Of a stretch of DNA of 64,000 bases, positions 1 through 9,865 are shown piece by piece (position 1 is the stretch's first letter; every line of letters starts with the position of its first letter). Below the pieces are notes generated by a model. It was not told the DNA's origin and made no database searches. It saw nothing but the letters and a program-made list of their open reading frames with translations. The stretch is from positions 1,218 to 65,217 of the forward strand of contig FLMG01003815.1 of assembly GCA_900088475.1 (NCBI GenBank), written 5' to 3'. Origin of the DNA: Hyphochytrium catenoides. Taxonomy: Eukaryota; Sar; Hyphochytriomycetes; Hyphochytriales; Hyphochytriaceae. Both the position numbers and the translations under genes were made by a program.

Positions 1-1
1 T

Positions 2-3000
2 CCGCTCATCCATAAGATGCGTCAACTCGAGATCAGGGCCAGCTTGCAGACTAGGGCGACTCTAAGTCTGGAGAAAGAAAAGGTAATATTCAAGACAGGG
101 CCATCAACGCACGATTAAAATACAGATGGTGTCTCATTGATGGTTTATGACCCCATTCTAGGTTTCCCTAGTCAAGGAATGTCACGCCAAGGGCAAGCAG
201 CTGGAGAAGCTTCAATCTCAAGTCCAGCTTCTGCAGGAAAGGAATACACTCCTTGAGAGTGAAGTCCACAGAAAGGAAGAGATGATCCACCGTCAACGAA
301 CTTCCCTTAATCAGTTATGCGCAAGGTACTCCGGCTTGCAGCATTTACTGGCTAGCGAAGGAAGTCAAACCCATACCAAGACCAATGGTGAGCGAGTGAC
401 TAGAGCTGGAGACACCTATTTAGCCTGTTAAATGCCTATACATTCTTGTCTTGGACAGGAACTGCACCCAACCAAGCCTCTCAAACGGCCGGGGGATCCT
501 CAGACCGACTATGCAGATCACTACTTAGTGCGGCTATTAGGGAGAAGGAAGAGCTTGAGCAACAGCTACAGTCCCTCCAACGAGAATTTGAAGATGAGCG
601 TCGGCGAGAAAAGCACCGAACGCTTGCCAGAGGCGCCTTCCCGCTCACCCATGGTAACAATCCTGGGGCACCGGTGGGACCTAGTGTCTTGGCAGACTCG
701 GCCAACACCGGACCCGGAGATGGACATTTGAGCTTCTCGGCGTTGGTGGATCTGTACTCAGACGATGTTACAAAGAGACTATCGTTATCGACCAACTCAG
801 AATTTCAGGGCATTGATGAGCTCTGTAAGGTAATCTGGAATAGTGTGAAGCCCGATAACAAGCTTTTGCTGTCTACTGCGCTCTTCACGGGTATGAAGAA
901 AATTATAGAGACCGGTACGTATCAGCTACCATAGTCTTACAAACAATGCCGCTACTACCGTCACTAGCTGACTCTCTCTGGCACTACATAATATATGGCT
1001 GGCCTGTGCTAAAGCAGGTTCCTTACTGCTGAAGGCCACAACCTTGGCCAGATGGGCTTCTATCTTGAAGGCCGCTGTGGGAGAGTGCATAAAGTGTCGG
1101 GAAGTTCTAATATTGATGGTTGATGTGGAGAAAGGCGTCTTGTCGACTTTTATTAATGAGGAGCACCTGGGGCAGGAGCCAGAGGAAGTCTCTCAACACC
1201 CTATTGAGGTTGGACTTGCTGGTTATGCAGTCACCACCAAGAGCTTATTCAAAACACCACAAGCGGAAGCAGAGCCCCGATTCCAGAGAACCGTGGATGG
1301 CGGAAAGCAAGAGCAGGTTTGTCGTGCCTCTGTGACATATCTCTTAAGGCATCGTCTGATAGAGTAAGTTAGGTTGGCGCTTTGATGAATGCGCCAGTGC
1401 TGAATTCAGAGGGCAAGGTTATGGCCGTTATTCAAGTGTTAAATAGTGTTGATGAAGGCTCATCTATGGACTTCAACCAAGTGGACGAGTTAGCTCTACT
1501 TCTACTTGCAAAGACTGCCGTAGGAAGCCTTCACAACATCCTCAACCTCACAGCAATTCGCAACCTGCACAAAATGTTTCAAGCGCTAGCCGAAGGTCCT
1601 TTCAAGGCATCTCAACAGCTTGCCATTGGTGTCAGCAAGCCACCTGAGCTAGATGATGTGGTGGATAGCTTGGAGCGAGACTGGTGTTCTCTCAGCGGCG
1701 CCAGAAGAGTGAGAATCTTTGTAGTGGATCACAAAAGGGTTTGGTACCTCGCTGAAGACCTTGACCACGAAATCAGGACAGTCAAAAGACGCTTCTACGT
1801 GGATGGTGGCGTGGGACTGTGCGGTACGTACCCATCGGTATAGATGCATCGCCATTGGTTTGCTTGCTCTCGTCCCAAGGTAAATCTAACACTGTCGCTC
1901 TTGCTACAATGGTTATTCTGCTGAATAGCAACAATGTTTGCTATGCGGCAGACGCTATATATCGAGGATGTTGCGTGCTGTCAATTATACAATGACCTCG
2001 TAGATTTGCCGATAGAGACAAAGCACCCGACCCTGATTTGCATACCGGTGTTAGATGCAGCAGGCAGCGTCATTTCAATTATCCAGGTAGGTCGCCTCAA
2101 CCTTATCACTAGCTGGTGTAAGTTACTGCTGTCCAACTGATGACTTCACTTACGCTTTAGAGCCAAGTCCCGCACGTCATTGATACACTTTCTCACGGAT
2201 TGACGCGAGCTCAGAGCACCCAGAAAGAGAATATTCAAAGCAGCAGTATCAGCCAACTTAATGACAGTGATGTCAGGAAAACATTCTATGAACTAGCTGC
2301 TGCGCATATCGCGCAAATTTTAGCCTCATTTGGTCACATAGGGAAGGCCCATCGAGCATCCCTGGATGCCCGAGCGTTAGAAGGGGCCTATGCACTCGCT
2401 GCCGCCAAGGTCGGACCCATGTCTATCTCCCCTATCGCGTTTTACGTCTGCTCACAATGTCTCTTTCAGATTGGATCGAAAGCGGAAACGCCCTTGGGAG
2501 GCGAAGTTGTCAAAGGCGCTAGGAAGAAGAGAAGCATGGCTGACAATTCAAGAGTTCATCAAAAAGGTAAGAGACGCTTTCTCTTTAGCGAGTGTGACCG
2601 GAAAACCTCCGTCTCTCTGTAGTTTTAATCCTTTTGCTTTTGCACGCACTAAAAACAGTTTGTTGTAGGGTCTGATGCTCAAGGGAAGCCTGACGCAGTC
2701 AACGAGCCATCGCGAGGGGCTTCTCTAGCAGAAGGGAGATCCTCCTTGACTGCCACTTCGCCTGGCCTGAAGTCCAATTACCGGGAAGAGAACAAGGAGA
2801 GCATTGAACTTACACCACCTAAGAGTCCTCTTCTAGCGTTTCCTGACGCTCACTCCTTAACCTTACCACCTGTTCAAGTGAGCTCATTAGAGGCAGCTTC
2901 TGGTGCAAACCCCGCAGCATCTGACATCCAGGCATTGACGATTGCCCAACCTGACGGGACACACGCAGCTTTAGAGCAGGCACGAATTGATTCAGCAAGC

Positions 3001-3321
3001 GCCAACCCAGCGCTATCATCAAAAGGTCTAGGTTCTCCTGAAGCTGGTATTGGAAAGCCACCCCCCGTTATATTGGCACTAAGTGCAGGGAATACAGCGG
3101 TCACCGATGTTCAGAGGACTGCCAGAAGACCATCTTCTGCGACAATTGAAGCTCCAAAGGAGGAGTTTGTCACGCCAAGGAGGCAAAGTATCCGGACTGT
3201 ATCCTCAAGCTTGAAGAGCCCTCGCTTTCTTGATGTGCATCCGGCAGCATCAGAAACAGTGTTCCCCACTAAAAGCCCTGAGCCTGCTACCTCAGAGTTG
3301 GAGAGCAATAGTGCTATTTGA
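2..3321 (+). CDS. Tandem GAF-domain protein with N-terminal coiled coil (5' partial)
   Basis: The reading frame is open from the left edge, so the true start lies upstream. I see about nine exons: 2-82, 162-387, 459-911, about 1018-1316, 1380-1824, 1929-2084, 2161-2409, 2470-2564 and 2669-3321, ending in TGA. The N-terminal exons are rich in Glu, Lys, Gln and Leu and look like a long coiled coil. The region from about 780 to 1530 reads as a GAF domain, with a typical middle segment GLAGYAVTTKSLF and a strand pair KVMAVIQVLN followed by FNQVDELALL. A second GAF-like unit (about 1640-2200) contains RVRIFVVD and LICIPVLDAAGSVISIIQ. GAF domains bind cyclic nucleotides or other small ligands, or mediate dimerisation. 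The C-terminal exon encodes a Ser/Pro/Ala-rich, probably disordered tail with no catalytic domain. I see no phosphodiesterase or cyclase domain, so the output of any sensing is unknown. The family call is fairly firm; exon edges are approximate. Confidence 0.72.
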
Positions 3322-4147
3322 GGCTCGCCAACCTCCTGCTTACAAATCTACAACTCTTATGGAGAAACACAAGTGATGACCCGTAAGCCAGTGGGCGTTC
3401 ATATTCCTGGGTGGTTCTCTTCATTTAAGTCTCAAATCGAAGTTGCTATGGATAGAAAGAGCCAGGAACAAGTCAGGAAGTTCTCTTTGACTCAGAAGGG
3501 CCATGAGGGTCAATGCTTAGCAGACTCGTACAGCTACTGTGGAGAAACTAGATGCACACTGCACTTCCAGCTCCTAGAGTCGCTAAGCAACTCTGCTATC
3601 TTGTAACATAAAGGGTTGACAGTTAACCCAGTCAATCAGCTGTGAACGGTTGTCTCCTGATTCCAGAGCGGGCGTCAGCCTTGGCGTCAGCTGTTGACGG
3701 CGCGAGGCGGAGTGACAAGTGGAAAAGCGAGGAAGGAGAAGCATCCTTCTGTGGAGTGATGATGGCCTTGCCTTCTTGGTGATCTTTACTCCCCTCACAA
3801 ACACATCAGAATCCGTCCCATCGAGTATAGGGACTTCATCTATCGTAAATGACGACACTATGAACGCTGGTTATTCGGAATAAAAACAAATGTTAGCCGT
3901 TGCTGGCCAGGGGCGACTGCAACGGACAGAAAGATCCTCTATCTGACAACGAAGCACTTGAAGCTTGTAAGAGGAAGGCGCAGTCGGAAGATCGCCATCA
4001 GACTTGTGAGTACCTCATCAGGGAGCTTGTTCAGATCTGTAAGCTGAGGAGGCGGCAAGAACAGAGGCTCAGTTGCCGCTCGGTGGCTCCTTGTGACCCA
4101 TTTTGAGTTGTCTCCCAGTATATGTCAGACGTTTGTATACTACCAGC
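3322..4147. other. Intergenic region / UTRs between the GAF gene and the transporter
   Basis: There is no convincing coding exon. A 77-codon frame at 3373-3606 (+) and a 91-codon frame at 3583-3858 (-) are open, but neither resembles a known protein. The minus frame begins at GTG rather than ATG. The last 250 bases are probably the transporter 5' UTR and promoter. Confidence 0.4.
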
Positions 4148-6292
4148 ATGACCAGGGCTACCGTGAAGACCCCACTTCTGCAGGATGGGAAGCCTGAGCA
4201 CCGTAAAGGATCGCCAACTTTCATGCAGGAGGCGCAGTTGGAGGCAGAACTTCATGGAGTCAAGCCGTATAATAGTACTCTGGCGACCGCGATATGCCTG
4301 AACTACATAATTGGCACCGGATGCTTTGGCCTTCCTTATGCTTTTACCCAGGCAGGCTTGGTGCTTACCTCTAGCGTCCTCCTGATTGGAGGACTCTTTG
4401 CAACCCTAGCAATGAATTATACCCTGGAGTTCATGTCCAGAGCTGAGGGTGAGGATCTTGTCACATTGGCTCACGGATATTTCTGCATTGCTATGGCCTC
4501 GTATGACGTCTCACTGGCTGTCATCATGGGTTTCTCCTTAGTACCAGCCTGGCTCACAGCATGCTGAACCCTTTGTCCGCCGTATGCCACTTCCACAGGG
4601 GTGACCTCATACAGACCGGGAGAGCCCCCTCAGCATAGGATAGGGTACCGGAAGCTTGACTTTAGCAAAATTGGGGAGTTGTTCCAAGGAGCAAAGGGTC
4701 GGATTCTGATTCAGTTTATGATCACGTGGTAGGCCTTATCTTATTACCCTGTCCTCCCCGCTTCCTCCGCCACCACACGTTGACTCCTGCCCAAGCTATG
4801 CCATTGGGACCCTTTGGTCATACGCTTCTGTCTTTTCTTCTTCCATGTCGTCCCTATACTTCTCCTACGTAATGAAGGAGCATTGCGACGTGCAAGACCA
4901 GCCATCGACTGCGTGCCTCGCCTCCTACTACGTTTCGATGGCCATTTATGCAACCATTGTCATCACCTTGGCTCTCATGGATGTCGGCGAGCAGGTAAGG
5001 TCTACCAACTATGACTATATTGTCTCAACACTCTGACCAGGTGACGAGAGAGATTTGAACGGATGTCAGATGCTTTTGGTGGTGTCAATGCCTCCTTATC
5101 GAAGTCCTCCAGTGCAGTCTATGAAGGGGCCATCGGCACTTGTCAATGAAATCACTATCTAAAGGACTCCAATGTACTTCCAGGCCTGGATCCAAACCTT
5201 TCTAGCTTCTTATCGAGTCGTGGCCTTCGGGATCATGTTGTGCACACTAGCAGTCAAGCTCATTGTCGATGGGTGGCAACAAACTGAGATGCGGGCAAAC
5301 CAGATAGGAGCGGTGGACCTCACGAACTTTGCTGCTGGTCAGAAGCTCATTCCTGTATAAGATAATTGGGTCATTCTAACGCTGGCGCTTTGTCTCCTTC
5401 CAGGATTTGGGCCTTGCCTGCTAGCTATCAACTGTCACTATAATATGCCGGACGCTTTACAGCCTCTGAAGGTTCCTGGTCTCTTTGTGTCGGAAACTAC
5501 TACAATATGGTGCTTATGCTCTGTTACCTAGGACAAAAGCAAGGCGAGGCAGGTGACCTTCACTGCCTTGCTCTTATCTTGTGGCTTGTACCTCTCATTT
5601 GGTCTAATGGATGCATTGGCATTCGACAAGGTAGCGTGATTCTACCACCTAGACAGGTTCAATTATTCTAACCTCGTCTTCTACAATCCTCACTCACGGT
5701 TAGGTAAATCCCTTGGCTTCTCTCAACTGGAGTAACTACACAGGATGCGGCAATGGATGGTCTGTTTGCTCTTCATATCCTGGCGTGCTAGCGATCACGA
5801 TCCAGCTGCTAGTCCTGCTGTTCCCAGTCATTAACGTAACCTCATCGTACCCTTTGGTGTGTGTGACGGTGGGGGACAACCTGATGATGTTAGCGCCACA
5901 ATCTCTAGTTAGACGGCTGGGGAAGCCCCAGCTCAAAACCATATTTAGACTTATTGCCACAATCCCTCCGCTAGTGCTGGCAACTGGTACGTCCTATGGT
6001 CTGCACATCCGTTGAACACTTCAATCTGGCTAAAAAGTATTCCATACCAGCTTTCAAGAAGTTGGACACCATCTTCACAATTGCTGGGCTCTTCGGATTC
6101 TTCCTCGGCCTAATCATCCCCGCGTACTTGCAAATTGCCAGCGTTAACTTTTGCATGACTCGCTGGGGTTCCCCCCAAGGGGCTCTGACGCCTTATACTG
6201 TAAGGCACTTCAGTGACTTGAGGTTGGCTTGGTTGTTCCTTTCGTTGGGCATTGTAGCTCTTTTTGTTGCAGTCGGCACTCTTAGAGTATAA
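4148..6292 (+). CDS. Polytopic amino-acid/auxin permease-family transporter, TMEM104-like
   Basis: This is a multi-exon gene for a membrane protein of the amino-acid/polyamine transporter superfamily (AAAP/SLC38-like). ATG 4148 is chosen because it precedes a short hydrophilic tail and then the classic first membrane segment with IIGTGCFGLPYAFTQAG, where the unwound GTG motif marks the substrate site. Successive exons give further hydrophobic helices: LLIGGLFATLAMNYTLEF; SMAIYATIVITLALMDVG; FGIMLCTLAVKLIVDG; a segment with LLVLLFPVINVTSSYPL; and a last pair ending near 6292. The FPV-TSSYPL-VTVGDN segment recalls vertebrate TMEM104 (established-knowledge comparison from memory). Two Asn-X-Ser/Thr sites and several cysteines lie in an outer loop around 5713-5760. 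Substrate and membrane location are unknown. Clear introns include about 4452-4600, 4730-4796, 4996-5181 and 5983-6056. The intervening 5360-5700 exon edges are less certain. Confidence 0.75.
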
Positions 6293-6485
6293 TTTTGTCA
6301 ACTCTCCGGGGATATTATCGGATCGCCGATCGCTCATGTGCTGACCGTAGTCGCTGAGCCGAAAGGAGCTCCACCTAGGTCTATTTAGCAAAGAATCTGC
6401 TCTCAACATTCTGCACGCTCTAATCACGATGCATCATCTGGGAACGGACTCCGCATTACAGCCGAGCGCCTGGTCCTTAGTTCAA

Positions 6486-9142
6486 TCAGCTTTTGGAATG
6501 CCGTGCCGCGGTCCACGCTATTATGCTGAACGAGGGAACGACTCAGCACGTGCTCGTTGTTAGTTTACGGAAGGGGATTACCTCTTAACGTTCGTGAGAG
6601 CCAACTTGATCGCCTTTGTCCACTTTTCCTCGTTTTTGAGATAACGAATAGAAAGGCCGCCTACCCGATGACCCTCAATCTGTCACGGATAATTTACATC
6701 ACTTCCACGATCGTTGTGCAAGGATATTCAGGGAGGAGGCGGTTAGTACCTTCCACGGCAACTTGAACGTTTTGTCCAGGGTCTCAATGTGTATGACTAG
6801 CTCATTCATACATTGCACCCACGCAACCATTCCAAGGTTATATCGACTCTCGACAAAGTTATCAGTGGCAGAACCATGGCTGAGAGGTTAGAAATAACAA
6901 GACAATTAGATTAACGCAATGCGATAAAGTGCGCCCACAACTTCACTGGCTTACAGGTCGTATTGCATTTGGGGAGGGATCAGTCGTTGAATCTTTGAGC
7001 AGTTGCCCACAGGGATAATTTTGTGCCTGAGGAAGCAGGGTTAGTGTCTCCCAATCGTGATAAAAAGAGAGTGAGTGAGGTTGACGTAGGAGGTCGGTGG
7101 TGGCAACAGAGCCAAGACACTTACGTACTGAGTGTGTAGCCTATCATTGAGGCTATACTGGTCAAACAGAGTGCACATTGGCCCCATGCTGCGTTGATCT
7201 CGTGCCAATCAACCTACATTGAATGTCAGATCCACATCTGGTTAATAACCCACGTTCTCTACTCTGGCTTGCTATTTGTGGATTTTTGCTACACCCTGTG
7301 TCAGGGCTCGACAAATTCTGCTCCAAATTCTCCGGTGCATTATGATCATCTTCCATTCTCTCAAGCACTACAGCTCGTACAAAGTCTTAGACTACCTGCA
7401 CAGACGGTAAACGCCCCAGCCGGAAGGTATTGATCACTGCAACAGGTCCATCATCCACAATACAGAAGACGTCGTCCAGCACGTTTAGACCCTGGAATCG
7501 GCGATTCTACGTAGAATAACGTCACTCTCACTGAAAGCAGCCAAAAGCAGGAAACGGGAGAGCCCTATGGCGTAGGCCAACAGCTGATATATCGGTGATG
7601 TGGAGAGAAGAATGTACACTGTTGAAGCCAAGGTGGGAGGGCGATGGGAAGCAATTCGCCGCTAACCTGTGAGTGCATCCCAGCTATTCTAAATAGTGCA
7701 CTATCTCGATCATCCGCAAAGTCCTGAAGACGCAAGGTGTACGCCGCGACCTCCTGCCAGAAGCTGCCTTCTCGTTAGTTTCAATTTGTTAATTGAGCGC
7801 ACAAGGGCAGAGCGAACCAAATCAGACGGCAGCACTTAGGGAGCAGTACTAAGAAAGGTCAGGCCTTAGTGGTATGACAGGGCAGTCGGCTTGCCAGAGG
7901 GTACATACACGTTTTCTTCATCGTCAAGCCCTGCTTCCTCCTTCGAGAGTTCCAGGAGCTCATCATTAAGCGCTTGTCTCTCCTCTTCCATCATTGCAAG
8001 ATTCCTCCGAAGGGTGATCATCTCAGCCTCGTACTATGAAGAAGGCAGTGCCGGTGACAGAATAAGTACAGGGCATATGGGAGGACTTAGAAATAGAGGT
8101 TGTTATTAGCAAGGGTCAAAGAGTGTGAGAGCGACATAAAAAGTAGAAAGCGATTAACACTCACAGTGCGAATGTCTTCATGCATACTTCTAATGTCTGC
8201 TGCTGTTTGGCTATGTGCGTTTAGCGCCGTAATAAGGCCCATGAACGATCTCTTCTCTTCTCTTGTACGCTCCAGTTCACTATAGCATGTTAGAGAGAGA
8301 CCCTTAAACATAGAAAAGCCCACGTTCGCTTCGTTGTCACTCCCCTGTCCTTTGCTTATTCTCTTCCTATAGTGCAAGGCGTAATATGCGTGCAACTAGA
8401 ATACAATCGCCGCAGAGCTCAGGTGACTAGAGTGTCCTTACTTGTCGCATTCCAGGGTAATCGTCCCATGGCAGTCTCGACAGACGGGCTGAGGAGCGGG
8501 CGAGCCGGAACTGCGAAAGAGGAAGCGTTGAGATCGGGAAAGATATACAACTCACAGGCATGAGAGATCGCAAAAGAATAGGTTCACTACTGCTTAAGGA
8601 AAAGATGTTGTGGTCGATGCCATGTACCTTAGAGCTTTTCTTCTTGTGGCGATATTAACATTCTCACTCACTCCATGGGTGATTGTGACTAGACTTGCTG
8701 CCATATTCTGCGCATATTGCTGCTTGCTTAATGACTGCATCTGACCTGGGTGATTACCAATGAAGCTGCTGGTGCCAGCATGTAGACTACGAGGCGGCAG
8801 GAAGACGTAGGACTCTTCCATGCCCGCAGCGGTAAAGCCTGTGGTCGTCCATTAGTGACACCAGTGATACGATGCACCACGCCTACTTCAAAACACTCCC
8901 CCTTTGTGTTTAATACTTGTGCTCTTGACCCTCTGATGACATAAGAGCAATATGATCTTACTTTGATGTGCTTCAAACTTCAATGAGGGAGCATCATCAG
9001 AACTCGCAGTCATCGCCACAGATCTGGCACAGCTGATGCAAGGAAGAGTGACCTGCATACTTCCAGCAGCAGTATTGACCTGCATACTTCCAACAGCAGT
9101 ATTGTTGATCAATACTGGCCAAGGTATGCTTTGGTCTGCCAA
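6486..9142 (-). CDS. ATG6: ATG6 / Beclin-1, autophagy and vacuolar sorting subunit of the class III PI3-kinase complex
   Basis: Beclin-1 is the regulatory scaffold of the Vps34 PI3-kinase complexes in autophagy and endosomal sorting. Reading right to left I see an N-terminal cysteine motif after MQVTLPCISC; a segment EESYVFLPPRSLHAG; a second cysteine pair in PVCRDCHGTITLECD; a coiled coil at 7.9-8.3 kb with MMEEERQALNDELLELSKEE; and then the diagnostic BARA domain: NTFRLGRLPSVQ (about 7400), DWHEINAAWGQC (about 7200), HKIIPVGNCSKIQ (about 7000), YNLGMVAWVQCMNELV (about 6820), LDKTFKLPWK (about 6740) and IRYLKNEEKWTKAIKLALTN (about 6600). The last short exon ends IIAWTAARHSKS and a TGA at 6486. 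There are about ten introns. Start choice is ambiguous: ATG 9142, or the downstream in-frame ATGs inside the 27-bp repeat. Identification is very secure; individual exon borders are less so. Confidence 0.9.
9050..9103. repeat. 27-bp tandem duplication at the ATG6 N-terminus
   Basis: Two adjacent 27-base units (9050-9076 and 9077-9103) differ at one position. On the minus strand they encode NTAVGSMQV and NTAAGSMQV in frame, so the start codon of the MQV-type N-terminus is itself duplicated. This is a nine-codon expansion that keeps the frame and creates alternative starts. Confidence 0.85.
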
Positions 9143-9865
9143 GCGCCACCTTCTGGCTCTGGCAATCCGATACTATATGTACATCTTCCGAGAGCGTTCT
9201 GCTCTTTCTGCGTTGACACTATAAGGAAGCTGGATGACTACTTCGTTGAGCAAGCATCTTTCACAGAGTAGAGGGGGACGTGGCTTTCCCACCTTACCGG
9301 TTGAAAGACTCTATCTCTGTGTCTCTATCCAGTTCCGTCGTCTTCTTTTGAAGTCAACCGATGATGAGACTGATGCAGAAAGAAGGCAGAAGCTTCCACA
9401 TCAGGGCTGGAAGGCTGCTTATTCCCTTTGACTGCACACTTCCGATGCGAGCGGAAAGTGCTGGCAAAGTGCATGAAACAAAAGGGCACTAGATTATGTG
9501 TGACGGGCTTCTCTAGTAACTGATGCGACTGATCCAAGAACTTTGGTCCGGAATGATATTGTCTTGTCTTGTTCTCATCACTCTTTGAGGAGATGTCGTT
9601 CTATGCCACTTGCTTTCGATTGCCCAATGCCAAAAGATGCGACTGACCTTCACAGCTGGATCAGAATCAAAGCGTCTAGAGCTATTGCATGCTTGAGACC
9701 TGGGGAATCTACGCCCCTTTGGATGACAGCAGCTGGAAGAGAGATCTGAGATAAGGCGCCCCGGGCGGAGCAACATTCGCAAGTGATTAGCTGCGTGTCG
9801 GGTCTATACCTCCAACTTCATACAAGGAGCTTACAGATCTAGGGTAGCAGATATCGCTAAGACAC
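9143..9865. other. Intergenic, divergent promoter region between ATG6 and the thioredoxin-like gene
   Basis: Open frames here (for example 9543-9749 + and 9513-9782 -) have irregular composition and no recognisable motif. The stretch sits between two divergent genes and most likely holds their promoters and 5' UTRs. I see nothing else definite. Confidence 0.4.

Noticed and set aside
432-795. Overlapping plus and minus frames inside the GAF gene
   Set aside because: Off-frame shadows; the coiled-coil frame is continuous with flanking exons by splice sites.
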